A stretch of DNA of 64,000 bases, taken from NCBI RefSeq assembly GCF_028858725.1, contig NC_084768.1, positions 1,409,853 to 1,473,852 on the forward strand, written 5' to 3'. Shown piece after piece: positions 24,290 to 36,195 of the stretch. Under the pieces are notes generated by a model. It was not told the origin of the DNA. It did not search any database and saw nothing but the letters and a program-made list of their open reading frames with translations. The position numbers and the translations under genes are program-made. Position 1 is the first letter of the stretch. Every line of letters starts with the position of its first letter. The stretch is from Colius striatus. Lineage: Eukaryota; Chordata; Aves; Coliiformes; Coliidae.

Positions 24290-24760
24290 TCACGGGCTCG
24301 TCTTTATTGCAGGAGCCGCGACGGCACAGCAGCGGTGCTGGCGGCGGCCGGGAGGCTCAGGCCCGGCGGCAGCGGCGGATCAGAGCCGGCCGGGCTCAGC
24401 CACGGCGGCGGCCGCGCGTCCCGCGGCGGCGGCGGCTCCTCACGGGCCGCGGGCACATGGGCTGCCCGGCCCTGCGGGCTCTCTCGGCTTGGCCCTGCGG
24501 GCTCTCTCGGCTCGGCGTGCGCCCCGGGAGCTGCGGCTCCTGCTGCGGCTCCTGCTGCGCGCTCTGCGGCGCCGGGCCCGGGCCATGCTGCCGCTGCCCG
24601 AGCGTGCTGCTCAGCCGCTGCCGCGCTGCCGGCTCCCTGCCCCCGGCCCGCTTTTACAGGGCTGCTGGGGCTGGGCCCTTGGGGACGGCGGCACCTTCTC
24701 TGGCCCATCCACGCTCTCGGGCTCCTTCTCTGAGCACTCACATCACCAGGGCGCAGCACC
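24290..24760. promoter_or_regulatory. Orphan CpG island
   Basis: About 450 bases are very GC-rich and dense in CpG, with a short internal tandem repeat (ccctgcgggctctctcggct twice). Long ORFs on both strands (for example 152 codons on the minus strand ending at 24304) are alanine-, proline- and arginine-rich with no recognised domain. An AATAAA on the minus strand overlaps the end of that ORF. No exon of a known gene adjoins it. It could be a promoter remnant of a duplicated gene. Confidence 0.55.
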
Positions 24761-25479
24761 AAACATCAAGAACACACGATTTGGCCTGGAGGCTGGAAAA
24801 CTCAGCTTCAGAATTCCAGCTTAGTCCTGTCCTGGTCCTTCTTTGGCACCTGGTGCAGGATCCACACTTCACAACCAGCAGCTGCCTCTGTTTGCTCTTC
24901 ACAGGGGTTTCTTAGCTTTTAGGGAACTTTCACACGGTTCCACACACGTTCTTCAGCATCATTCCCCCTCTGAAGGTCTTTCATCCGTTTCAGATTTCCT
25001 TAAAAACGAGCTTGATCTCGTAATTCCTGAGACAAAAACTGACCAATACTCACAAAAGCCACCAGTTGGAGGCCCTGTGAAAGTCTGTCTGTGCTTTTAC
25101 ACGAGACAGACCAAAGAGGAGATGAAGATCATTTCTCTCACTCATCTGCTCCAAAGGGCTTTGGGGTAATGGTTACAGTCAGAACAGGGGGATGCAGAAA
25201 ACCCAGCAGCTGCACCTTTTCACTTTCTCTCCTCCTCACGCCTGCCAGGAGGTGAAGGGTGTCTTCACAGAGCAGATTTAGTCAAGAGACACCTGCTCCT
25301 GAGCAACTGCTGCCCCATTACAACGGTCAGCCAGCTGTCACCTCTGCCACATTGGAGCTACTCACCTACACAAGATGCCCCTGTCACTGCCAATCCCTTG
25401 CATCATCCCTCTCACCATCCAGGCGTGGAGTGGAACTGCTCCCGAGTCCCCCAGACAACCTGCTTCTCCACCACAGACA

Positions 25480-28400
25480 TTTCCACAGTTGGAAAGCTCC
25501 TTTGTAACCTTTCTGTATTCTATCAGTTCCTTGGCCAAATCCCCTGTACACTCATCAAGTTTGCACTTTCTCTTTTCCCTGTTCAAACAAGCTTGCCCTC
25601 TAGATGACTTTGCTCTTGCTTTAGTTTGGCATGTTTCCCATCTGCACCTAAAAGCACATGGGAAAAGGCCCTTTGTCCCTTCTGCTGGTGCCAGATGCAG
25701 TTGAGTGTAACTGCAGCCCAAAACGCCACCGAGACACAAAGATGGAGAACGGGGCGACTTCATGGAGCTGTCCCTAAGGACAGATACATGGCTGGGGGAG
25801 AAGCTGCAGAACAACCTCACTTCAGCACTTTGGTGTCTTTTATGTTGATGTTGTTCTTCAGAGTCACTTACCAAAAAGGTCCATGTGGTCTTTCAGCATG
25901 GAGAGAGAGGGGCGCTGCTGGAGGGAGAGCAGAGGCCACAGCAGGCCACAGGTCCCTGGCAGCCCGGCTGCCACAGATGCTGCACCAGGGCCCAACCATG
26001 GCAAAGCAGCAGCAGGCCAAGAAGCTGCAGAAGCTGGTGGGATGATGAGTGGATGCTGCTGGCTGGAAAGGGTTGGCTGGAGAACAGGCTGCAGGTTGTG
26101 TGTTCTCACTTGTTTGAGGAGCGGGGCTGGAGGTGGAGGCGGCGGCAGCTGCTGCTGAGGCTGCTGCTGGATCTGCTGACTGCAGCCAGTGTCATTCCTG
26201 AAGCTGTTCACAATCTGGAGGCAGAAAAACAGTTACAAAAAGGCACCATGAAACTTCAGGAGAGTCAAGAACAAAAGCCTCCACAGAGGGAAATGATGGC
26301 TATCCCTGTAAGGGCTGTCAATCCTAAAATCAATCCAGAGACAGAAACCTGAGCACATCCCACTAAAGGCTGATAAGAATGACTGGTCACTCAGAGCAGC
26401 TGCATTCAAAGCACCTGAGTGTTAACAGCCCATTGGAAAGGAAGGCAGCTGTGTGGAACAAGCGTGACCTGAACTGGCCACATTGTCTGTAAGGAGCTGC
26501 CAGCTTCTCTAACAACAGATCATGGCCTGGAGAAGCCAGCTGGGCCTCAGCCCATTGAGCTTTGCCTAAGGAGACCTCAAGGAACATTTCCTTCCCTTCC
26601 AGCTGTTTGCAAACAGACTTTCCTCACAAGCCCTTTCCACCCAAGCCATGGCGCTACCTGGCGTAGGAACTCGTTGGCCTCTCCAGAGTCAGGAGGAACG
26701 TCTGTCCGATGTAATGTTGGGCACTGATGTGCCTCAGGCTCCAGCAGGGCTGTTCTAATACCTGTGATGAATTGGAACCATCAGAATGGCTCTGAGCCAA
26801 ACTAAGGAAAGGTCAATGACAATCAGTTCCAAAAGCATGTGGGTTAAATGCCTGCCTGTCTGTCTGTGGCAGACCCCAGTAAGTCACCAGAGCTGGCTGT
26901 ACAGTGTTGTGGGAGACAAAAGGGCTGTGGGCAGCCCAAATGCCTTCCATATCCACTCTGGAATTCACCTGCACCATTATGCTCTCTTCTCATACTCCAC
27001 CTTCTGCCTGTAGAGATCATTTAAGCAGAGACATTCCAAGGGAAAAAAGAGCTGGCTGCCTTTTGTTTCTGTCTTTAGCACGAGAAGAGCCCTTTGCTGT
27101 TCTGAGGGTACTTCAGTTTTCAGAAGAACAGGTAACAGTGTCATCTCCTCTTTCAGCTTTCACAAGGTGAGATGTGATGTTTGGAGTTAACAAACATGGC
27201 AGTAACACACACAGTCCTCACAGTCACTGTTTCGACAGCAGGGAATAACAGCTGCGTCTGTCATTAACTCTTTACACAGGGGACATAACAGCTCCTCGGG
27301 AACAGGAACAGCTGAGGAGGAGGAGGAGGAGGAGGAGGTGGAGGATGGCTCCTGTGGCCAGAAGGGAGGCTTTTCCTTCTTCTTCCGAGCACAAGCTGCC
27401 CTGAAGGGAGGGAAGGGAAAGAGAAAGAGAAACATTAAAGATGAGGAAAGGAAAAGTCATCCTCTCAGACTAGTCAAATCCCTTTCTGACAGCTGGAAAT
27501 GCATGGAATGAATCCCACCTCTGCTCTGGCAGAGGGTCAGTGCAAAATGCAGGCTCATGAGGAGTTTAGTCTCCGAGTCATCACACTGCAGAGAAGGAGG
27601 AAGTCTTTGTAACAGCTTCTGTAAAAGGAGCCCTATGACAGAAACCACAAGTGCTCCCAATCCCTTTTTCACACAGCCACTCTTGTCAGCACACAGCAGC
27701 ACCTGCTCAGTTCAGAGCAACAGCACAACTTCAGCCTGTTTCACACGTGCCATCTGATCAAAGGCAGAGGAAATCTCCAGCCTCAGCCAGTGGTGAAAGT
27801 CGACAAGAAGCCTTTGAAACTGAAACCAGAGGCAAAAGGAGCTTTCCAAGAGAAGGACTCCCCAGGAACAGCACTGAACTCTTGGTCAGAAATGCAGGTT
27901 CTTGGCACACCACAAGATGAAGCAGCTTCCAGGGGCACCAACAGCAGGACTGCACTGTCTGCATCTTGGAACGGAGGACAGATGGGAAGGTTGAGATACA
28001 TTGACATTGCTGCCTCCCTCAGAAGGACGGATGCTGGCCATTCTGGCTGCTCTGCCTCTCTCTCACACACACACACACATGGTTCCTCTTGCTCACTGTC
28101 TGGCCAGTCCAATTAGCTCCCCACTTACACATTAGTGGCTGGGATGGCGTATTTCCCATCGCTCGTCAGCATCGCGCCCTCGTGTTGGGATCATCCACCT
28201 CCACCATGAAACTCCTGGGAATTCCAGTGCTCCTTTTCATTCTGGGAACAATGTCACAAGGGATCAGAACTTCAAATAAAGCACTTGCAGCCAGCACAAA
28301 GTGGGGAGAACAGACTCTAAAGCCTGAACACCAGAACGCTGTGTTCTGAGAGTCCAGAGACTGTGGAGATCTCTCTGTGCACAGACACTGCTCTCTCGTG

Positions 28401-28592
28401 GTCCATTCAGTGCAGCTAAAAGCCCCTCAAAGGCCCATTTCTCCTTTAGCAGCTATTGCACAAAGCATGACAAAGTAGCATTGGCTACTCACAGAGCAGA
28501 CGTTTGGCTGGTGGCTTTAACTCCTGCAGGCGGGATTCTTCTGTCTGTAACCGATGAGTTCTTAGGGATCAAGGCATTCTCATCGGTGTATT
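25480..28592 (-). pseudogene. RBBP6-like copy 1, decayed
   Basis: Exon-like segments in RBBP6 order on the minus strand are: DWNN end 28493-28592 (YTDENALIPKNSSV, RRIPPAGVKATSQT); 28127-28213 (frameshifted after DPNT); RING part 1, 27213-27400 (EKPPFWPQEPSS, ELLCPLCKELMTDAAVIPCC); RING part 2, 26658-26761 (IRTALLEP, HQCPTLHRTDVPP); 25872-26214 (NSFRNDTGCSQQ, QLPPPPPPAP, NLQPVLQP); and about 25490-25620 (CKLDECTGDLAKELIEYRK). RBBP6 is an E3 ligase and pre-mRNA 3'-processing factor. Signs of decay are a one-base loss in the second segment, a RING cysteine replaced by Leu (CPTLH for CPTCH) and a weak donor after RING part 1 (GTGTGT). The zinc-knuckle exons are absent. Several splice sites are still good, so the copy derives from genomic DNA and not from a processed mRNA. 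Confidence 0.85.
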
Positions 28593-28599
28593 CTGAAAG

Positions 28600-29279
28600 C
28601 AAAGTCAGCACAGAAAAAGCTGTCAGTCAGTTTGTGAGCAAGTGCCTGAATGTGGAGTGTCAGAGCCCTTCAGAGAACCCCGCTACAGACAGGACAGCCC
28701 CATGGTACATCTAACATCGTGCACTTCTCATCTCAACACACGGGCTGCAGGCTGCAAGACATCTTCAGGTTTGGGAATCAAACACAAGCAGCAAAACCTT
28801 CATTTGTCCCACGAGATGAGCCCCAAAGAGCAGGGCCCTGAGGCCCCACGCCCGCCGCCCCCAAAGCACTCACTGGAATAGAAAGAGAACAAAACTGCAA
28901 CAGACCCAAAAGCCTCACACACCCACGTGTGACAAGAGCAGCTGACTGCAATCCCACTTAGAGGGATGCACCCTAAACCAGACCTGCCATAGCACAGGTT
29001 GTTGTCATACAAACAGGTATTGAGGGGAATTGAACTGGACTAAAGCCATGAGCTCATTTCACAGATACCAAAGCACTGCTGTGGCACAGGAAAGGTCCCT
29101 CAGGACAGGAGATTACTGTCTTGTGCTTTACAGCCTGAAGAAGGGAAACCAAGAGCAAGCAGGTGGCTTGCTGAGGACAGCAGACCATGTTACAAGGATC
29201 ACAAGTGCATCTTGAGGACAACAGCTGGTAATGCATCTGTGACACCTCTGTCTCTGAGAGGAAAATCATGTATTGCTAT
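28600..29279. other. Upstream flank of RBBP6-like copy 1, nothing recognised
   Basis: I looked for the first DWNN exons of RBBP6 on the minus strand and did not find them. ORFs are short. Confidence 0.35.
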
Positions 29280-30648
29280 TGTGGTTTGGCCCAGCCAGCA
29301 CAGCTGCACCATGACAGTCTCTCCCTTGGTGCCCCCATTCACCCCCACCCTCGTTAGGATGAAGAGGCCCCAGCAAAATGGGAGTACAAAGATAAGCAAG
29401 CTTGTTGTGGATGGAGACAAGGGCAGGGAGGGCTGGCTGCCAGTTACGGTTTCAGACAAAACACACTGCAGTGCTCGACTGAGAGAGGAAAGGAGGAAAG
29501 TTTATTCTACAAGAAATGGAATGGAATAAAAGCAAAAAGGGAGCAGGATGATGAGTATTACAACCGGCACTTTAAGATCTCCCACCCCATCCCTTCTTTC
29601 TTCCCCGGCCCAGCTCACTGCTCCCAATATCTCTCTCTCCCCCCCCATCAACGGCTCAGGGGGGCAGGGAATGGGGGATGTGGTCAGTCTCTCACAGATG
29701 GGCTCTATACCTTCTGTCTTCTCAGATGAGGATGACTCCTGGCATTCTTCCCCTGCTCCAACACAGGGTTCCTCCCACAGGACACAGTCCTTAACGAACT
29801 TCTCTGGTGTGGATTGTTCCCTGCAGCTTCTGCCCATACAGGGTCCCTCCCACGGGACACAGTCCTTGGTGAATATCTCTGGCGTGGATTCTAAACCACG
29901 GCTGCAGTTTGTGCAGTTGCAGGGTCCCTCTCTCGGGACAAGGCCTCTTCTAGGCATAAATTTAATGAGCTGCTTTATTGTGGGTTCCCCCCCACAGTTA
30001 CAGCTGTGGATATTGGGTCCCTTCCTCAGCACACGGCTGGCTCTGGCCATAGTTTTAAAGAAGAAAATCACTGTCCCTGGCTCGGGGTCTGCAGTGAAGT
30101 GGTTGGGTCCCCCCCACGGGACACGGCCTCCTCTGGCCACAGTCACTGTCCCTGGCTCGGGGCCTTTAATGAAGTGAATCGCTGCCCTGGTCCGGGGCCA
30201 GCTTCAGCAAAATGAGTCTCTGCCCTGATACGGGCTCAGTATCAAAATGAGTCTCTGCTGCTGATGTGGGGTCTTTAAAGAAATGAAAACAAATCTCAGC
30301 TTCACCAGGTCTCTCCATAGAATGCAGGGGAGTCTCTGCTGCAGCACACCTCCTCCTCTCCTTCATCACTGACCTTGGAGTCCGCATGGTTGTTTCTTTC
30401 ACTGTTCCTTCTTCTTGCACCATCACCAGCCAGAAGGAAAAAAAAGGGCAGAAGAAGGCAGAAGATGGAGGAAGAAACCTCCCCTTCTGGCTGCTTCTTA
30501 AAAAGTGCTGGTGGAGGCGTCTCATTGGCTCAGCCCCAGCAGTGGGTCTGGCTCAGAGCTGGGGAGAGTTGCAAGAAACTTCTTACAGGAGCCACCTTTA
30601 CAGCCCCTTCCCCCTCACCAGAAAAGGCTGTCATGTCAAACCATGACA
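29280..30648 (-). mobile_element. Large ERVL-type solo LTR with internal tandem repeats
   Basis: On the minus strand it starts TGTCATGGTTTGACATGACAG and ends CCAAACCACA, giving TG...CA termini typical of avian ERVL LTRs. CCAAT (reverse of attggctcagcc near 30525), a TTTAAGAA-like TATA and AATAAA (reverse of gtttattctaca near 29500) are in the expected order. The middle (about 29760-30240) is expanded by degenerate repeats of 'gggtccctcccacgggacac'. At 1369 bases it is long. No matching target-site duplication was found in the 5 bases on each side (gctat / gtgtc). Confidence 0.8.
29760..30240. repeat. Degenerate minisatellite within the LTR
   Basis: Several units carry 'gggtccctcccacgggacacag' followed by diverged spacers, and then 'cactgtccctggctcgggg' twice. 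Unit length varies from about 50 to 100 bases. Confidence 0.6.
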
Positions 30649-33600
30649 GTGTCACAGAGCACTATTGCAGTGGCCAGATGTGCTGCCATGTCACACAGCC
30701 CCGCTGCAAAGCCCAGATGTGCTGTTGTGTTACACCTTACTGCTTCAGTGCTCACATGTGCTGTTATTTAACGGAGCACTGTGCCCAGTGGTGCTGAGAC
30801 GTCACAGATCCCTGCTGTAGTGTCCTGGAGAGCTGTGATTTCACAGATCACTGTTGCAGTTCACAGATGTTCTATGATGTCACACAGCCCGCTTTCAGTG
30901 CCGAGATATGCTGTGATGTCACAGAGCACTGGTGCAGTGTCCAGATATGCTACTATATATGAGAGCACTGCTACAGTGCCCAGACGTCCTGTCATGTCAC
31001 TGAGCGCTTGTGCAGTGTCCAGAGGTGCTGTCATGTCACACAGTCCCTCTGAAAAGACAAGATATGCTTTTCTGTTACAGAATCATGTTGCAGTGCACAC
31101 ATATGATGTGATGTCACAGAGCCCAGTGCTGATGCGACGTCATAGAACCCCTCTACAGTTCCCTGCAATGCTGTGATTTCACAGAGAACTGTTGCAGTGC
31201 CAAGATGTTCTCTGATGTCACACAGCCCCCTTCCAGTGCCTAGATATGCTGTGATGTCACAGAGCACTGGTGCAGTGTTGAGATATGCTGTGATGTCACA
31301 GAGCACTGGTGCAGTGTCGAGATATGCTGTGATGTCACAGAGCACTGTAGCAATGTGCAGTTGTGATATGATTTCATACAGCACTGTTGCAGTGCCCACA
31401 TGTGCTGTGATGCCACAGAGTCCTGTTTCAGTGCCCAGATATGATGTGAAGTCACAGACAACTGCTACAGTACCCAGAAGTCCTGTGATGTCACAGAGCA
31501 CTGTTGCAGTGTCCACATGTGCTGTCATGTCACACAGCCCCGCTGCAAAGCCCAGATGTGCTTTTTGTTACAGAAACATGTTGCAGTGCCCACATGTGCT
31601 GTGATGCCACAGAATCTTGCTGCGGTGCCTTGGAGTGCTGTGATGTCACGGAGCACTGTTGCAGTGCCAGGATGTTCTATGATGTCACACATTCTCTGTC
31701 CAGTGTCGAGATATGCTGCGATGTCACAGAGCACTGTAGCAATGTGCAGTTGGGATATGATGTCATACAGAACTATTGAAGTGCACACGTGCTGTTATTC
31801 CACATGTGCCGTTTCAGTGTCCAGATATTATGTGAGGTCACAGAACACTACTACAGTGCCCAGACATCCTGTGAGGGAACTTTTGCAGTGCCCAGATGTT
31901 TTGTAATGTCACAAAGCACTATTGCCCAGATGTGTTGTTGTCACACAGCCCCGCTGCAAAGCCCAGATGGTCTGTTGTGTCACAGAATTATGTTGCAAAG
32001 AGCACATATGCTGTGATATCAGTGCAGTGATTGCAGTGCCCAGTGGTGATGTGACGTCACAGAACGCTGCTGCAGTGTCCAGGAGTGCTATGATGTCGCA
32101 GAGCACTGTTGCAGTGCCCACATGTGCTGTGATGCCACAGAATCTTGCTGCGGTGCCTTGGAGTGCTGTGATGTCACGGAGCACTGTTGCAGTGCCAGGA
32201 TGTTCTATGATGTCACACAGCACCCTTCCAGTGCTTACATATGCTATCATGTCACAGAGCACTGGTGCAGTGTCGAGATATGCTGCGATGTCACAGAGCA
32301 CTGTAGCAATGTGCAGTTGGGATATGATGTCATACAGCACTGTTGAAGTGCACACGTGCTGTTATTCCACATGTGCCGTTTCAGTGTCCAGATATTATGT
32401 GAGGTCACAGAGCACATCTATAGTGCCCAGACGTCCTGTGATGTCACAGATCACTATTGCAGTGCCCAGATGTGCTGTCATGTCACACAGCCCGACTTCA
32501 AAGCCCAGATGTGTTGTTGTGCGCACAGACCTGTTTCAATGCACACATGTGTTGTGATGTCACAGAGCACTGTTGCAGTTACCAGATGTGCTGTGATGTC
32601 ACAGAGCACTCTTGCAGTGCCAGATATGCTATTACATATCAGAGCAGTGATGGAATTCCCAGATGTCTTGTAATGTCACAGAGCTCTGTTGCAGTGCCCA
32701 GTGGTGATGTGACGTCACAGAATCCCGCTGACGTGTCCTGCAGTGCAGTGATTTCACGGAGTACTGCTACAGTCCCCAGACATTCTTTGATGTCACAGAG
32801 CACTACTGAAGTGCCCAGATGTGCTGTCATGTCCCGCAGCCCCTCTAGGAAGCCCAGACATGCTGTTGTGTTACACAATCATCTTGCAGCGCCCACATTA
32901 TCTGTGATGTCACAGAGCACTGTTGCAGTGCCCAGTGGTGATGTGACGTCACAGAATCTGGCTGCAGTGTCCTGGAGTGCTGTGATTTCACAGAGCACTG
33001 CTGCAGTTTCGAGACATGCTGTGTTTTCACTGACCACTGTAGCGATGTGCAATTGTGATATGATGTCATACAGCACTGTTGCAGATCCAAGATGTTCTCT
33101 GATGTCACACAGCCCCCTTCCAGTGCCTAAATATGCTATGATGTCACAGAGCACTGTTGCAGATCCAAGATGTTCTCTGATGTCACACAGCCCCCTTCCA
33201 GTGCCTAAATATGCTATGATGTCACAGAGCACTGTTGCAGTGCCAAGATGTTCTCTGATGTCATACAATACTGTTGCAGTGAGCATATGTGCTGTGATGC
33301 CAGAAAGTCCCGTTTCAGTATCCAAGATATTATGTGAAGTCACAGAGTACTGCTACAGTGCCCAGACATTCTGTGATGTCACAGAGCACTATTGAAGTGG
33401 CCAGATGTGTTGTCATGTCACACAGCCCCGCTGCAAAGCCCAGATGTGCTTTTCTGTTACACAATCATGTTGCAGTGCGCACAGATGTTGTGGTGGCCAG
33501 TGGTGCTGTGACGTCACAGAACGACGCTGTAGTGTCCTGGAGTGCTGTGATTTCACAGAACACTGGTGCAGTGTCAAGTGTGATGTGATGTTACAAAACC

Positions 33601-34585
33601 CTGTTGCAGTATCCTGCAGTGCTGTGATTTCATGGAGCACTTTTGCAGTTCCAAGATGTCCTATGATGTCACACAGCACCCTTCCAGTGCCTAGATATAC
33701 TCTGATGCCACAGAGCACTAGTGCAGTGTCGAGATGTGCTGTGAAGTCACAGAGCACTGTAGCAATCTGCAGTTGTGATATGATGTTATAGAGCACTGTT
33801 GCAGTGCTCACATGTGCTGTGATGCCAGAGTCCCATTTCAGTGCCCAGATATTATGTGAAGTGACAGAGCAGTGCTACTGTGCCCAGACGTCCTGTGATA
33901 TCACAGAGCACTACTGCAGCCCCCAGATATGATATTATATATCAGAGCAGTGATGGAGTGCCCAGATGTTTTGTAATGTCACAGAGCACTGTTGCAGTGC
34001 CCAGATGTGCTGTCATGCCACACAGCCCTGCTGCAAAGCCCAGATGTGCTTTTCTGTTACAGAGACATGTTGCAGTGTGCACATATGCTGTTATTTCACA
34101 GAGCACTGTTGCAGTGCCCAGTGTTGATGCCGTTACATCACAGATCCTCACTGCAGTGTCCTGCAGTGCTGTGATTTCACGGAGCACTGTTGCATTTCCA
34201 AGATACTCTATGATGTCACACAGCCCCCTTCCAGTACATAGATATTCTATGATGTCACAGAGCACTGTTGCAGTTACCAGATGTGCTGTGATGTCACAGA
34301 GCACTCTTGCAGTGCCAGATATGCTATTCTATATCAGAGCAGTGATGGAATTCCCAGATGTCTTGTAATGTCACAGAGCACTGTTGCAGTGCCCAGTGGT
34401 GATGTGACGTCACAGAATCTGGCTGCAGTGTCCTGCAGTGCTGTGATGTCACGGAGCACTGTTGCATTTCCAAGATGTTCTATGATGTCACACAGCACCC
34501 TTCCAGTCCCTAGATATTCTATGATGTCACAGAGCACTGGTGCAGTATCGAGACATGCTGTGTTTTCACAGGGGACTGTAGCAAT
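30642..34585. repeat. 39-bp tandem array (about 100 units) with a CRE-like core
   Basis: The unit is about 39 bases: TGTGATGTCACAGAGCACTG followed by TTGCAGTGCCCAGATGTGC. Successive TGATGTCAC cores end at 31260 and 31299, and most units keep this spacing. The core TGATGTCA is a CRE-like element. In five units it is the perfect palindrome TGACGTCA (32052-32059, 32710-32717, 32944-32951, 33509-33516, 34405-34412). Higher-order repeats exist: a 78-base two-unit block repeats directly at 33061-33217, and a block near 31600 recurs near 32130. Because 39 is divisible by three, long ORFs appear on both strands; I do not treat them as genes. The array abuts the ERVL LTR on the left and is interrupted by another LTR on the right. 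Confidence 0.92.
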
Positions 34586-35086
34586 TGTTATAAATTGCTG
34601 TGATAAAGTTCACTGGCCAATTTAAGTGACTCATGGATCAAATTTATTAAGCAAGCGGCAAATAAGCAAAACAGCGCTGGGCGGCCGGGAGACTCTACTC
34701 ACCAACGACTCACGAGCCCCCTCCCGTATCACAGTCCCTTGATACAGTCCTGGTCAGTCGGGTGCATCGCTCCCTGGTGCACTCTGCACAAGTGCTCATC
34801 TTGTGACTGGGGGGTCTTCTTCTGCCTCCCGGTGGTTGTAGGGTGGTCGCTGGCATGAAGTCAGTAGTCTTCCTCTAGTGGCCCGCTCATGAACTCTTCT
34901 CTTGGCCCTTATCAGCTCATGCACAACCTATTGTACCTGCTATAAGCATCTCAGCCAACTGCAGCTGTGCACATTGTAGAAGCTTTACAGTTAAAGTTTT
35001 ACCAGACTTTTACAATGACTTTAAACGGTTCCTTGCACAACTGTTCTGTCATGATTTGATTAACCAACACGACCTTTTCCATTACA
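34586..35086 (-). mobile_element. Solo LTR of an avian endogenous retrovirus
   Basis: On the minus strand it starts TGTAATGGAAAAGG and ends TTTATAACA. AATAAA (reverse of aatttattaagcaag) sits about 70 bases before the 3' end, preceded by a GC-rich 'ctcccggccgcccagcgctg' segment that looks like the R/U5 boundary of passerine-type LTRs. It is 501 bases long. It appears inserted in, or at the edge of, the last 39-bp repeat units. No target duplication was recognised (gcaat / ctacc). Confidence 0.72.
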
Positions 35087-36195
35087 CTACCTTGCAGTGT
35101 CACTGTCTGGTTTTCTCCAGCTCAGGATTGTGCCTCCCCAAAAGCAAGTGCACATTTGAGTGGATGGAAAGCAGGAGATGTCCTTGAGCTGGCTGAAGTG
35201 TGAGCTGGCCTTTAGGCTGCTGTTGTTAGTGCAGGCAGGATGTTTGGCTCAGCAACAGGGGAGAGAGAAATGCTTTTAGAACTAGAAGAATGTAGTGATC
35301 AAAGTCCCAGTCATAGGACACAGACGGTGACACAGAAGGGAGGCAGCAGGGCAGCAGCCAAAGCCCATGTTTCAAGGTGCTTGTACAAGAGCACAGGTGC
35401 AATACACCAAAGGATGCAAATACTTGTGCAAGTCACATAGGCTGCCCATAGAGTACTTAATTCTTCCTGCACTGCAGCTGCCAAACTCAGCCTCTCTGTC
35501 CAAGTGCAGAGAATTGATGTGTCTCTGGCAGAGCTCCCCATTTTCTCTCTGAGTGCCCTGTGTGAAAAAGCAGGGAGAAGATGGTGAGGCTGAGTGATAT
35601 TTGCCAGTCTGTAGCTTGTCCTGCTGCCCTGGCTGGGACAGCTGCCCTCTCATTTTCATATGGCCTCAGTGTTTCTGCTCTCAGCTTTTGTCTGCTCAGC
35701 AGAGTCTGCTCCCCACCAGGCTTTCATGGAATGAGTGCTGGAATGGAACCTGTGTCTTTAACACAGAGCATGAGTGCTAAATGAGTAGATGAGCCCTGTT
35801 GTGTGGAGCATGGAAGGTGTAGGCAGGAGCCTGTCAAGTCTTTGGAGGCTGTCATCCTGTGCTGCTGGAATGGGTGAGAGACATGCACGTGGCTGCCACC
35901 TCATATTGCCATGACCCTGCTCAGATTCTGCACAGCCAGCGCACACAGAGAGTGTCCACAGAGAGTGTCCACACACCCTGTGTGTTGCTCATCCAAAGCA
36001 TTTCCCTGTGGCCTTTGCTACTGTAATTCTCTGGCCCAAGCCACTGGCCGTAGAGCACTCTGCTGCAAAGGTGATGGCTGCCCCTGCCGTGTCTGTAGCT
36101 TTGGTGGGTTCTTGGGTGCCCCAGCCCTGTCTGCCTGCCCATCCTGACAGGAAAGGCAGGGAGTGATGAACCGTGATGAGAGAACTGCTCCAAGG
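35087..36195. other. Unannotated stretch
   Basis: Short ORFs only. No domain, RNA gene or repeat family was recognised. Confidence 0.35.

Noticed and set aside
24052..24915. 287-codon plus-strand ORF through the CR1 tail and CpG island
   Set aside because: It begins within a reverse CR1 fragment and runs through GC-rich sequence without any domain.
30642..34585. Could the 39-bp array be a CRISPR array?
   Set aside because: Units are directly abutting and diverged throughout, with no unique spacers, and the context is a vertebrate genome.
30375..34625. Many 75-310 codon ORFs with 13-residue repeats on both strands
   Set aside because: The 39-bp unit is 13 codons long, so frames stay open by periodicity. 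Both strands are equally open and no start, splice or domain evidence exists.
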